Source: Selaginella moellendorffii (Eukaryota > Streptophyta > Lycopodiopsida > Selaginellales > Selaginellaceae). Taken from it: a stretch of DNA of 64,000 nt. Where the stretch lies: the NCBI RefSeq assembly GCF_000143415.4, contig NW_003314274.1, positions 2,194,112 to 2,258,111 of the forward strand. The letters run 5' to 3'. Within the stretch, counting starts at the first letter, position 1; each line of letters opens with the position of its first letter. Under the pieces are notes generated by a model that was not told the origin of the DNA, searched no databases, and was given only the letters and a program-made list of their open reading frames with translations. The translations under genes were made by a program, and so were the position numbers. This document shows positions 1 through 10,779 of this stretch, piece after piece.

Positions 1-18
1 ATTTGCTCGATTTCCAGA

Positions 19-984
19 TTAGGCCGCCTTCATGTCATCGAGGCCAACGCTTTTCTGCAAAGCACCAGATTGCCACTGTCACAAACAGAAACTCTCTAGC
101 CAATCAACCATACCAAAAACTGATGATTCTCCAGGAGAAGAGGCGAGAACGATGACACAAACTTCTCTATGTCGGAGCTCAAGCTTTCGCCACCACCGAG
201 CATTTCCATGAACTTTTTCCTTTCCGGCGTCAGCTTCATCGCCATCTGCACAGAATTTCATGGAGGATGACGAAACGAAAACTCATAAACCAAACCAGGC
301 CACATCTGTGCAGCAGCTATACTCACCGTGAAGGCTCCACTTGCAATCCATCCGTGGTACTTCTTAAGCGTGGCGGCGTACGCCTCAGTCGAGGCTTGTG
401 TCATGGTCCAGTCGGGATGACGAAAGAGGTTGTCGAACAAGTTCATCAAAAAATCCATGGCCCTGAATTCTCCCAAGGAGTTAATCTAAGTACCATGCCC
501 AGGCCTAGCTACCAGAGAGAACTCAAAAAGAAGAGTACCTCGTTAACCACAGCAAGCCATTGCTACAGCTTTTGGACCCCTTCGCGGTTTTCTCGTCGAC
601 CTCCCTCCTTACGATGTCGTACAGAAGGTACAAGCCCGACGTATCTTCGTTATAGCGCGTCTCTAGCCGCTGGTAGCAAGCGAATCAGCACCTACATTCT
701 ACCAAATTTGCGAAATCTCACCGCGATGTTGCCGCCGATGTCCGATTTCACCATCGCCATCGCAGATCCAAACTTGTCTACACAAGAAATTCCCAGAAAA
801 CGAGCGTCAGATCCGCGGAAATTCGCAAGCGCGGGCACTGACCTATCACCGGAAGGACAAGGCGGCAAACGTCCAGGAACTGCTTAGTGAGAATGTCGCC
901 GGATGGAGATCTCACCATGGGGATCGCATCGATCGCCTCGCGGAAGGCGCTGGCGCTCGCCACCGTCGCCGTGCTGCTCGCCAT
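19..984 (-). CDS. GLTP: Glycolipid transfer protein (GLTP), six exons
   Basis: Exons on the minus strand are 984-843, 777-722, 669-539, 462-327, 245-114 and 54-19, joined by GT-AG introns of 65, 52, 76, 81 and 59 bp. They give 210 aa, close to the roughly 209 aa usual for GLTP. The family binds the sugar headgroup of glycolipids in a two-layer helical fold and moves them between membranes in the cytosol. The headgroup-site residues are visible: the motif KSDIGGNIAR supplies D60 and N64, LLWLTR supplies W107 and KKYHGW supplies H146. The lysine usual after Asp/Asn is Arg here (R67). The protein ends GLDDMKAA, like animal GLTP. The start ATG (984-982) is the first in the frame of exon 1. Reading through the last intron would give a stop at 96-98, so splicing is needed to reach the conserved end. 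Identification is by family knowledge and every exon joins in frame. Confidence 0.93.
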
Positions 985-1848
985 TGCTCTCTCCCCTTCG
1001 AGCGCGTTCTTGGAGCCCTAAAATCCTGGGCTGTGATGACGTGGCAATGCGATGTGCCACGAGCGCGCCAATGGTCAAAAAGAATGATATTTAAAAGTAC
1101 GACGCCAGTGAGTGGGAAGGCACCACGCAAAGTAAGAAAAGAAGTGAATGGTGGAAAGAATTGACAATACAGTACTTGATACGTATGGATGCGCTCCAAA
1201 ATTGGTTTTCATCGTTTTTCTTTTATACTAATCCAAGCTTACAAAAGTTTCTTATGTTACTAAAATTCAAGCTTAGCAAACACACACAAACTCGCACAGG
1301 AATCATGCACTCCACCCCGCTCTTATTAATTGGCGCCACAAGGCCTTCATGATTGTGTGGAGTTGCAAATTTCCCCATCCAAATTGTGTCTCCAGTGTCT
1401 CCACTCCGTATGATGGAGCCGCATTGTATAGTATCATTGCCTAAGAAAATACTGTATGATTACATTAGCGATACATAATACTCCGCCTTCGATTTCCACA
1501 GAGCATGATTCTCTCAATAAACCACTACCTAAACAAGAACGCGAGCACCCGAGAGTTTCCATACAAGCTTTCGCTCTCATACATACGTTCTTCCGGCTGG
1601 TTTACACCCCGAAGCAGATTTGGGGAAATCGGATCATCATTATAAGTACTTAAATACCAGTCCGAATCGGGTCAACGTTGCGGGTAAAAAAACAAGGAGA
1701 TAAAAAGAAAATAAAACCATGTACTGCACGGTAACTAGGTCTAAGAAGGATGTACACTGCGAATTCAATGGCCCTGATCGGTTTTGTCCCCGACGGTTAT
1801 CATGCCTAGCTACCATCACAAACTAAGATGCAAAGACCCGTCTAAAGC

Positions 1849-1890
1849 TCACTAAACCCCACTAAACCCCGTTAAACCCTTCTGAAACCC
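1849..1890. repeat. Degenerate telomere-like motif
   Basis: Three tandem ACTAAACCCC / GTTAAACCC units resemble the plant telomere unit CCCTAAA. The tract is too short and degenerate to be an interstitial telomere. It could equally be telo-box-like promoter sequence. Confidence 0.4.
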
Positions 1891-2392
1891 ACCTTTTGGG
1901 AGCCCTAAAAAACTGTACTCTGACCTAACAGAACTTCTACTGATTTCTGGAACTAGAAGCGAGCGGGAATTGAAGCCCACAGCTTGCCTAGTTTGGACAC
2001 AGAGCATGATGAGATGCCATGAATGAGCGCAAAGGCAGGCAAAGAAAGTTTGGAGAGAGAGGCGAAAGAAGTATTGATGCAGCACGAGGGGATTGTGTTG
2101 TGTGTTGTTATGGGTTGTCTTTGGAGTAGCTACTGCTACTACGACAATGTAGTTTTTTATATACATAGGGCAGCGCTATCATCCATCCGGCGGCCCAGAA
2201 TGCGAGACAAGTTAAGGGAAGAAGTTAACACACCCGTTGATTTCCCATGATAGTCTCAGTGTCCTGCTCCCGTTCCGTGCTGCTTGGAGCTGCGCCACTT
2301 CTGTTGGATCTATACGAGCTTTCTTAGGGTTTCCGTAGCTGCCGTCCTTGTGAGTCAGCCCTCTAATCTTTAGATACATTGGAACCAAATGC

Positions 2393-2724
2393 TTAATTGG
2401 TTTGCGTTGATTGGGGTTGTTTTGGTAGTTGTGGCTGGCTTGCTGGCGTCTTCTCGTCTGGTTTCGTTCCTGCCTTCGCCCTAAGTGGGAAAAGGTGGTA
2501 CGGTTTCGACGCCATGCCAGTTGCATGGGCCTGGAACGCATATGATGAGTTCCTTCTTTCCTTCGCCACCTCCAGCCAGTTGATCCGAGGCCGCCCGTAC
2601 GCGGCCTCAAAATTTTCAAGATCCAGCTTGAAAAAGTCCGGATTGTGTATAAAAAGTGGAGAGGAGTTGAATCCGAGCGAGTTAGCGGCCTCCAGCGAGT
2701 CGTGGATGTGGTTTTGCGGTCATC
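2393..2724 (-). CDS. Possible exon of an unidentified protein
   Basis: Read on the minus strand this stretch is open for about 109 codons. It contains NPDFFKLDLENFEAAYGRP and then RINWLEVAKERRNSSYAF, and the composition looks like folded protein, unlike the low-complexity shadows around it. It ends at a stop just after QPQSTQTN. No ATG lies near its beginning, so it would need an upstream exon, which I could not find. No family is recognised. It may be a real exon, a pseudogene fragment or chance. Confidence 0.25.
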
Positions 2725-3910
2725 CCTGTTACCCAACGGTCGGAAGCAAGCTAATTTTGATCATGCTTCGTTCCTGAGCACAAGCCAACACGCCACTGAA
2801 TCTGAGTATATACTCCATCTACTACAAAGCCATTTTAAAATTAGAAAAAAAACATTTTTTTTCCCTATTTAATTCTTTTTTTCGCTTTGGGTTGGTGGCT
2901 GGCTCTCTCCCTGATTAAGGAAGATTCCCGGGCTCGGTTTCAAGCAAGCCGCCAGCCCGGCCAGTATAACGTTCATGCTAGTAGAAGACGCATGGTCCTT
3001 TTTATATAGCAAAAGCTAAACAAGACTAAACAATACGTGGCCCGATTTTCTTGGCCCCTAAAACAAATCTTCGTCTCTGTTTTTGCAGTATGAGGAATCC
3101 GCTTGAATCATAAATTTATATACCCCACTGTCCAATGTGTACAAGATTTTCAACAAAGCCCGATCTTGGGCTTGATACTCTCGCAGGAAAAAAGGTGGTC
3201 TCTATAGGTAGAATGTGAATCGACGCATCGCACTACTAATCCTTTTTTTACCACCACCGAAGGGAGCGAATATTCCCGGGCCGGAGTCTAGCGACAAACA
3301 GAAAGGGCGTATTAGGAAGATGGTGCGGATTAGGCGGTGTTAATGCGAGCTTAAGCTAATTGGCGAACGTTCTAGCAGACTGACAAGGGGATTCATGAAA
3401 GCAACTGCCTTCTGCTCGATTAAAAGCTCGCCATGGATTGATTTGCTTTATTAAGCTGGCCGCTAACAATAAGCATTAAATGCAGTCGTCGTCGTTCGTC
3501 GCCCACATGAGAAAAAGAAATACATTTCTTTTTATTTCTGTTTTGCGAGAAAAGTAAAAAGTAAAACCAAAAACACGCATCAATAAAATATACCAATATA
3601 CCTTTTACTTTTCACCGGCCAGTCAACCGCGTACCGTGGCCACCACGAGGGTGGTGGACTCAAGCAGCTTTTCTATTGCGGGACGGGACCTTTGTGTTGC
3701 ATGCGTACCGCGTAGGTTAAGTGGCACACTAATTACCGCAATAATACGAGAGATTTTTCGGCGATTAAAATACCAACCCCCGGAATTGCTTTTTTGTAAA
3801 ACCTTTTGAAAAATGAGTATTTTAAAATGAAAATGGTTATCATGGGTTTACCACCCACCCCATCTCGAAATGTATATATTCTCTGTTTCCGTGTACAAGT
3901 TGTCAGTATA

Positions 3911-3937
3911 TGTGCGTGCGTGCGTGCGTGCGTGCGT
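3911..3937. repeat. (GTGC)n microsatellite
   Basis: About six consecutive GTGC/TGCG tetranucleotide units. Confidence 0.8.
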
Positions 3938-4324
3938 TTTCTAGGCCGTCTTCTTGGTTGGTCTTTTTTGTCATTTTTTTTTCCCTTAATTCTAATTTTT
4001 AAAAGTACCTACAGACGTAGCGCCCAAAAATACCCCCTTCTTTTTGCGGTTCCTTTATTATTTAATTTGGTATAAGAAAAAAGAGAGGAAATTTTCTCTC
4101 TGTGTTGCGTTGTGTGTGTTTTTTTTTTCGGTATAGGGAGGGGTTGTTGATGTCGCTGGCTGCGGTGGTGGTGTGTGCCCTGTGGGTTTTGTCTTCCAAG
4201 TCACTCCACCAGAGAAGAACACACAGTTAGGTATAGGTGGTAGTAGTATAGTTCTAGTTGTAGAGTTGGTTCCAAGGGAATTGGGTGCTAATCGCGACTG
4301 CTCACTCTCTCAAGCAAAGAAAGC

Positions 4325-4588
4325 TTGGACAGTTCTCTACAATCTAAAAGCCCAGGAACAAGGAAGAAGCAAAGAGTTAGAACAAGAAAAAGAGGGGGGG
4401 AGAGAAAGAGGGGGAGAGAGGCGATGGCGATGGCGATGATCTCGGACTCCTCTCCCCAGCTCGGGCCCCCGGCGACGCTCGATCTCGGGCTGGCCACACC
4501 GGCATTGATGGGAGAATGCTCCGCCGCCGCGGGGGCGGAGCAAGGGGTCCAATTGAGGAGGAAGGGAACGCTGGAGCAGCAGCTGTGA
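4325..4588 (+). other. Upstream ORF (87 codons) in the leader of the BED/DUF659 gene
   Basis: An ORF of 87 codons, or 54 codons from an internal ATG at 4424, closes 197 bp before the main ATG. It runs through a purine-rich stretch and ends GTLEQQL. A GTGAGT just inside its end could be a splice donor, but joining it to the acceptor at TACACAG (4752-4758) brings a stop before the main ORF. It therefore does not extend the main protein. If transcribed, it would be expected to reduce initiation at 4786. Whether it is translated is unknown. Confidence 0.35.
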
Positions 4589-4785
4589 GTTCTAGTTCTT
4601 CTTCTTTCTTCTTCTTCTTCTTCTTCCTCCGGGAGTGATTCCAATTTCCTGCTGGGCCGAGCTCCTCGATACGATCCAGCAACGAAAAAAAAAAGCCCAG
4701 GAGGAGGAGAAAAAAAAGCGCACATACGAGAAAAGAAAGGAAAAAAAAAATACACAGGAGAAAAGCCGCGGACGAGGAGCGTAAC

Positions 4786-7512
4786 ATGGCAGCCACAACG
4801 ACGACAGGGGGGGGCACGGTGGCGGCGGGGGCGGGGTCGGCGGCGGGGGCAGCAGGGGGGAGTGGATCGATTGGGGGCGGAGGGGGTAGCGGCGCTGGCG
4901 GGGCTGGCGGCGGCGCTGGCGGAGACGAGGATCTCACCGTCAAGACAATGCGTAAGCGCTACGAGGGACTGCTGCTAGTGAGGAGCAAGGCCGTCAAGGG
5001 CAAGGGCGCGTGGTACTGGTCACACCTGGAGCCGATCCTCGTCCACAATCCCGACACTGGCACGCCCAAGGCCGTGAAGCTGCGATGCGGCCTCTGCAAC
5101 GCCATGTTCTCCGCCTCCAACCCCTCGCGCACCGCCAGCGAGCACCTCAAGCGCGGCACTTGCCCTAATTTCAGCGGCGCCTACCGCCCCCTCGGATCGT
5201 CCCCGCCTCCGCCAGCGGCGGGCGTGGCGGCCGCCGCTGCCGCGATCGCCACCGCCACCACCCCGAAATCCTCCTCCGGCCGCAAGCGCGCCGCGGCATT
5301 GTCCTCGCAGAATCAACAGCAGCAGCAGCAGCAGCAAAGCCTCGCGATCGTGCCAGCGGCGCCACCGGCTCCGGGATCGTCGGTTCCAGCGGGATCGGGC
5401 GCGGCGGCGGCACCGGCGGCGCTGGATGAGAGGCTGCCGCTCCACCTCTCGGGCGGCAAGGAGGATCTGGGCGCGCTGGCGCTGCTCGAGGACAACGTGA
5501 AGCGGATCAAGAGCCCCGGACTGAAGCCTGGTTCTAGCGGCGGTGGCCTCACCAAGGAGCAAGGGGAGGCCGCCATCGCGCTCCTCGCGGACTGGCTCTA
5601 CGAGTCCCACGCCACCGTGCCCCTGGCGGTGGTAGAGCATCCCAAATTCCGGGCCTTCCTCGCGCAGATCGGGCTCCAGGGCGCTGCCAGCCGGCGGCTC
5701 CTGGCGGGGCCGCGGCTGGACGCGCGATTCGAGGAGGTGAAGAGGCAATCCGAGGCTCGGCTGGGCGACGCGCTCTTCTTCCAGATCTCCACCGATGGCT
5801 GGAAGCGCCGCTCGATCTTTCCAATCTCTCCTTCCTTGGCGCTGTCCTCCCCGGCGGCGATGGCAATGGCCGCGATGGCGATGGATCCTTCTTCCTCCCC
5901 TTCCAGCGTCAGCGATCTCGTCTACATCACGATCAATCTCCCCAATGGCAGCAGCCTCTTCTGGCGCGCGCTGCCGATCGGCGGTAGCGGCGGGGCGAAG
6001 GCAGTGGAGGCGATCCTCGAGGAGGCGGTGGCGGCGCTGTGCGGCGGATCGCCGGAGCGCTGCGTGGGGATCGTGGCGGACGCGGGCAAGGCGGTGAACA
6101 AGGCGCTGCGCGAGGTGGAGTCCCGGCGGTCCTGGATCGTGAGCGTCCCCTGCCAGGCACAGGCCTTCGCCAGCCTCCTCCGCGACTTCGCCAAGCGATC
6201 CCCGCTCTTTCGATCCGTCGCAACCGACTGCCTCAAGCTCGTCGCCTTCTTCTCGGGCAATCACCCCGCACGGACGCTCCTCCAGCGCTTCCAGCGCGAC
6301 GCCTACGCGAGGATCCGCGCCCTGGCGGAGCTCGCCGAGGCGGCGGCGACCGCAGCAGCATCAGCGAGCTCCTCCTCCGCCAGCGCGGCCGATCGCGACG
6401 CGGTGGATCCCGCGCTAGCGCTGCTCCTCCCGGACGGGATCGCCGCCAGCGCGCGCGCGCTCCACGCCATCGTCGCGGACGCGTCCTTCAAGATGGTGTA
6501 CGCTGGCGGGGACGACCCGGCGGCGCGCGAGGCATCGGAGATCGTCCTCTCGCAGGGGTTCTGGAAGGATTTGGAGGCGGTCCAGGCGATCTCGCGGGTG
6601 GTGGCGGTGATGATCCGCGACATGGAGGCCGAGCGCCCGCTCGTCAGCCAGTGCCTGCCAATGTGGGAGGAGCTCCGGGACAAGCTCATGGATTGCTGCG
6701 CGCGGCATGGAAAGGATCAAGCGTCGATCATGCGGCTGATCCAGGCGCGATTCACGACGAACTACCACCCGGCGTGGTCGGCTGCGCTGGTACTCGACCC
6801 GCTCTACCTCGTCAAGGACGCAAACAACCGCTACCTCCCGCCATACAAGATCCTGAGCTCCGAGCAGGAGAAGGACGTGGATCGGCTCATCACGCGGCTG
6901 GTTTCGCGCGAGGAGGCGCACATCGTGCTCATGGAGCTCATGAAGTGGCGGTCCGAGGGGCTGGATCCGCTGTACGCGCAGGCGGTGCAGGTGAAGGAGA
7001 CGGATCCGGCGACGGGGAGGGTGAAATGTATGAGCGGGCAGAGCCGGAGGCTGGTGTGGGAGACGTGCTTGAACGAGTTCCGGCTGCTGGGAAAGGTGGC
7101 GGCGAGGTTGATCTTCTTGCATGCGACGTCCGGGGGGGTGAAGAGCTGGGCGCTCAAGGTGGCGGGGAAAGGTGGCGGAGGGTTTGGAGGCGGATTTGGG
7201 GGCCTTGGGAGGGTGGCGGCGGAGCGGGCGGGGAAGATGATGTACGTAGCGGCGCACGCGAAGCTGGAGCGGCATGATTTCGTGACTGACGAGGAGCGGG
7301 AGTTTTTGGCGGCGGCGGTGGAGGAGGAGGAGGAGATGGGTGGCGGCAGCTTGGCACGGACGAGTAGTGGGACTAACAGGGAGGGTGGCGGCGGTGGGAA
7401 TGGTGGTGGTGGCGGGGATCATCACCACCACCACCATCACCAGCAGCAGCAGCAGCAGCAGCACGAGGGGTTTCTAGGACCTGGAGGAGGAGGAGGATCG
7501 ACTCACTTGTAA
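4786..7512 (+). CDS. BED-finger/DUF659 hAT-transposase-like nuclear protein, intronless
   Basis: A single 908-aa ORF. Residues 1-48 are Ala/Gly/Thr-rich. Next comes the plant-conserved block KRYEGLLLVRSKAVKGKGAW, then a BED-type zinc finger with C101, C104, H120 and C126 (LRCGLCNAMFSASNPSRT, then EHLKRGTC). A long Ala/Ser/Gln-rich linker leads to a DUF659-like region from about residue 265 (ADWLYESHATVPL, FFQISTDGWKR) and an hAT-like helical core ending NEFRLLGKVAARLIFLHAT. The tail has runs of seven His and seven Gln. This arrangement matches a conserved Arabidopsis group (At1g12380/At1g62870 type) thought to be domesticated from hAT transposases. No terminal inverted repeats or target duplication were seen, and the gene is intact, so a host gene is favoured over a live transposon. 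DNA binding is inferred from the finger; targets are unknown. It converges with the methyltransferase gene at 8541-9747. Confidence 0.9.
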   Translation: MAATTTTGGGTVAAGAGSAAGAAGGSGSIGGGGGSGAGGAGGGAGGDEDLTVKTMRKRYEGLLLVRSKAVKGKGAWYWSHLEPILVHNPDTGTPKAVKLRCGLCNAMFSASNPSRTASEHLKRGTCPNFSGAYRPLGSSPPPPAAGVAAAAAAIATATTPKSSSGRKRAAALSSQNQQQQQQQQSLAIVPAAPPAPGSSVPAGSGAAAAPAALDERLPLHLSGGKEDLGALALLEDNVKRIKSPGLKPGSSGGGLTKEQGEAAIALLADWLYESHATVPLAVVEHPKFRAFLAQIGLQGAASRRLLAGPRLDARFEEVKRQSEARLGDALFFQISTDGWKRRSIFPISPSLALSSPAAMAMAAMAMDPSSSPSSVSDLVYITINLPNGSSLFWRALPIGGSGGAKAVEAILEEAVAALCGGSPERCVGIVADAGKAVNKALREVESRRSWIVSVPCQAQAFASLLRDFAKRSPLFRSVATDCLKLVAFFSGNHPARTLLQRFQRDAYARIRALAELAEAAATAAASASSSSASAADRDAVDPALALLLPDGIAASARALHAIVADASFKMVYAGGDDPAAREASEIVLSQGFWKDLEAVQAISRVVAVMIRDMEAERPLVSQCLPMWEELRDKLMDCCARHGKDQASIMRLIQARFTTNYHPAWSAALVLDPLYLVKDANNRYLPPYKILSSEQEKDVDRLITRLVSREEAHIVLMELMKWRSEGLDPLYAQAVQVKETDPATGRVKCMSGQSRRLVWETCLNEFRLLGKVAARLIFLHATSGGVKSWALKVAGKGGGGFGGGFGGLGRVAAERAGKMMYVAAHAKLERHDFVTDEEREFLAAAVEEEEEMGGGSLARTSSGTNREGGGGGNGGGGGDHHHHHHHQQQQQQQHEGFLGPGGGGGSTHL

Positions 7513-8540
7513 AACTTTCTACGGAGTTCTTAGAACTTTGGGATGGTGAACATCTTGACTCTCACTCACACAACTCGGCTGGATCGTTTCTAGGAAGATT
7601 CGGGGGAGGAGTCGATCGAAATAACGAGAGAGGCGAGGCGACTGAGGAAGAAATTGGGACTCTTGGAGGAGGATCAAGGTTTCATTTTTGATGATTGATG
7701 GCTTTCTTGCTTTGCATGCTTTGCTCGACAAAGTTAGCGAGCGAGCTTGCCTTGTTTGATTCGAGCATAGGCATCTGGCCAAGTTGGCGAACCCCCCCTT
7801 TTGTAAATTTCTTTTGTTTCTCATCTTTGATACACAGATAGACAATAGATCTCTCCGATCTCTCTTGGAGAATAAGAATCCGGAGTTTCTTTGGATTCGC
7901 GTCATTTAAAAAAAAAGAAAGAAAATCGATGGCAATACCATATTCTCTTTCTTCTCTCTCTCTTTTTCAGGTGTGAAAGGTGAATGTATTGGAGAGAATG
8001 GGGACGGACGAGTATTAATTGCTGGCTTGCTTGCAGATTTGCTTGGCACCGGTTTTGATGGGACAGTGTCTGGTTTTGGTTCGAGGAACTTAAGGAACGG
8101 TTCAAATCAATCAAGCAAACGGGATAAGGAGACGACGACGATATCTGGATCTGCGGCGGCGATCGTCTTAACGTTAAGCGTCTTGCTTTTCTCCGTAGTT
8201 TTGGCTTTCGCTGAATTCAATCAAGAGAAGAACGGGCTTTGATGATGTGAAACTGAAGATCCAAATCCCTGGAGGGCAAAGGCAAATCTATCAATCAGGC
8301 ACTGAGTTTGGTGTAAGCGTGCACGATCCATCAAGCCAAGGGAGGCCCTTGGAGTTTACAACGTCATTGCCAGGATCTTGTTGGAAATTGGAATCCTTTG
8401 AGTTGAGATGGAACACTATAGGAGAAACGTTTTAGCACGCAAACTCTTAACAGGGGAGAAAAACCCAAGAAGACTTACCTGGTTGGCTGCCACGAAGAAC
8501 GTCAATAAAGATCGATCTCTTCCTGAAGAACTGGATGGTT
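7513..8540. other. Convergent intergenic region
   Basis: This lies between the ends of two convergent genes. It contains an 89-codon plus-strand ORF (7973-8242) with one hydrophobic stretch, but there is no recognisable family and no support for expression. The first few hundred bases are probably 3' UTR of the upstream gene. Confidence 0.5.
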
Positions 8541-9747
8541 TTAAAAGTTCCTGTATTGATCGAGCTGGCGCTTCTTGGCCAGATCGCTGAAAATGTCTGC
8601 CGAGTTGCGCTTGTACCGGAGGAAAAACTCCGCCATCAAGATCTCTTGCTGCTCCGGCTCTAGATCTCCATGAATGCCCTGGACGGATCATCACAAACGC
8701 TGTGAGAAACTCCTCACGCTTCCAGTGACTTCAAACTTACATTCCTAGCGATCCTGTCACAAACGGCATGACGCATGAGAATTCCAGCCGCGACCGACAC
8801 GTTGAGAGAATCCACCATACCAAACATTGGAATCCCGCAAAGTATGTCCGCCTCGGACGTGGAGTAGTCACTGGCACCCCTGCGTGTAAGAAACTACAAA
8901 CTTAAGAAAGCTTCTTTTCTATAGCTGAAAAGAAACATCCAATGACGACTAGCTTACTCGTGCTCGTTACCGAAAATCACTGCAGTTGGAATCGTCCAGT
9001 CCATTTCACAGATAGAAACCTGGCAAGGACGAAGAACTTATAAACAAAAAAAACAAAAAACAAGAGGAAAAATAGAGGTTTTAGTACCGTGTCATGACCT
9101 GTGCTTGTCACTGCTATCCGGTAACCCCGGGATCTCAATGCCTGGATACAATCTTTTGCGCAATTCCATACCTCAACATCTAGCCACCGTTCTGTCCCTC
9201 TATGTGCTCTCCTCACACCTTTGTACCTGAAAATCACACACAAAAACAACAAATGATATAGACGAAAGCTCGCTCATCATTCCAAAAACTCACCCTTTAA
9301 CAGTGAGAGACGTGATCACATGAACGGACTGGAAGCCAAATGCTTCCGCGGATCTAAAGATGGCGGCGATGTTGCCCGCGTTGTCCAGAGCCTCGGCCAC
9401 GAAACACGCCGAGTAGCTCCTGCTGCGCACAACCCGCTCAAAGCGCTCCTTCATTTGCTTCTCCACGAACTCGGCCAGGGAAGCAATCACCACTTTGCTG
9501 CTGGATGATTGCTTCTCCGGTTTATCCAGATGGAACTCGTCCTTGTAGGGGAACCAGGGACGATTGGATGCCGGGACAGCATCGATCAAGCATGCCTCGT
9601 GGTTGAAAATCTCTATAAAGAGTGGTCTGGAATCACAACGTTTTGGAGAATCTTACCTGGGACAATGGCGGGAGGACTCGTTGAAGGTGTTTGCTGCCGC
9701 TGGAACGAAAACCGCACGGGGGAAATCGCACTAAGGCAGAGCAACAT
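8541..9747 (-). CDS. SpoU/TrmH-family RNA 2'-O-methyltransferase, six exons
   Basis: Minus-strand exons are 9747-9657, 9612-9294, 9226-9088, 9019-8958, 8879-8741 and 8678-8541. Introns are 44-78 bp and the product is 295 aa. SpoU enzymes use S-adenosylmethionine to methylate ribose 2'-OH in tRNA or rRNA through a trefoil-knot fold. Motif 1 is seen as LDNAGNIAAIFRSAEAFGF (about 106-124). Motif 2 is FGNEHEGAS (199-207). Motif 3 is IPMFGMVDSLNVSVAAGI (220-237), including the catalytic-knot Asn230. The tail, GDLEPEQQ to RYKRNSAD, resembles the TrmH C-terminal extension. The N-terminus (MLLCLSAISPVRFSF) is hydroxylated, basic and low in acids, suggesting organelle targeting. An in-frame TAG lies just upstream of the ATG. 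The 44-bp first intron is short; an alternative acceptor 12 bp upstream gives an immediate stop. The substrate RNA cannot be told from sequence. Confidence 0.9.
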
Positions 9748-10779
9748 CAGGAAACCCTAGCATTCTCCAAAATGGAAAAAAGTAAATATATAAACACTAA
9801 GGGTTACAAAGAAAAGAAGCTAGATAAATAGATCAACTAGGAGTAACTTGGTTTCTTAGTATGTAAAAGAAATAAAGAGAACTAGAACAGAATAAAAAGA
9901 ATTGGTGCTAAACTCATTTATATTTGTGCTTTTGGGCTTTTATTTTACATGTTATTTATTCAAATAAATATCTTATATTTATAGTAAATTATAATAAAAA
10001 TAACTTAAATATAATTTAAAAGAGTTGTTAAATATATATATATATGTATATACATGTATTATCCTACCTAAATAATATGATAATTATAGTACTAGGATCA
10101 TCCATTTAAGACTTAATATGGTCCATTTATTCTTGTATATAAAAAGTAGTCTAAACCCTAATTAATATACTTATTCGAGCACTCACATTTGTGGAAGTGA
10201 AGAGCATTGTAATTTATTCCTGAAGGGTAAAGCTTTTTGGCAGTACTTTACTTTAGTGTTTGGGATTGTGTTTCTTGTTTTTATTTCTTTATTCTTTTTT
10301 AAATTTATATTTATATAAGCTTTTTGCAAGATTTAGAATTCTAGCTTTCTTTGTGCTTAGATTTGCTTTTTTTTCTAATCTTCATTGCATTTTCTTTTTC
10401 TACCATGTCAAGAGGTATATCACTTAAGGTTGTTAATGTCATTCTGTTGGACTGAGTTTTTGGTGTTGTGGGGTGTAATTGTATTAGTGTTACACCCATC
10501 TTTGGTGTGTTATTATCTCTATCTTTTATGGGGATGTGATTATTTAATTTATCATGTTTTCAGTGTTTTGCCATCTCCTATTTATGTGGAGCGTGATCGT
10601 GATATTGATTGGTAAATTATAGATGATGCAATTTAGTTTTTGGAGAATGTTTGAACATCAAGTTTATGGGAGGATAATGTTTACGAGCTTGAGTGGATTC
10701 TAAATTGTGATAAGGATCTTGATTATTATAAAGATAGCTTTGGAGATGAGTTAAAAATTTCGCAAGGTAAATGTCAATT
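9748..10779. other. AT-rich intergenic sequence
   Basis: The first 100 bp are probably the promoter of the SpoU gene. The rest is AT-rich with a TATATA run near 10030-10060 and only short chance ORFs. No gene or transposon end was recognised. Confidence 0.6.

Larger units (their letters stand above)
985..4300. other. Intergenic stretch, no confident gene
   Basis: This stretch has several short ORFs with no recognisable family and no consistent splice pattern, apart from one possible exon described separately. It is moderately AT-rich with oligo-T and oligo-A runs, a telomere-like patch and a GTGC microsatellite. I see no transposon ends. The last few hundred bases, pyrimidine-rich then purine-rich, probably hold the promoter and leader of the BED/DUF659 gene. 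Confidence 0.6.

Noticed and set aside
5020-6264. 414-codon minus-strand ORF opposite the DUF659 gene, and similar long shadows at 6039-7277 and 6415-7464
   Set aside because: The region is GC-rich and the plus strand encodes a conserved protein. The shadows are Arg/Ala/Pro-rich with no domain.
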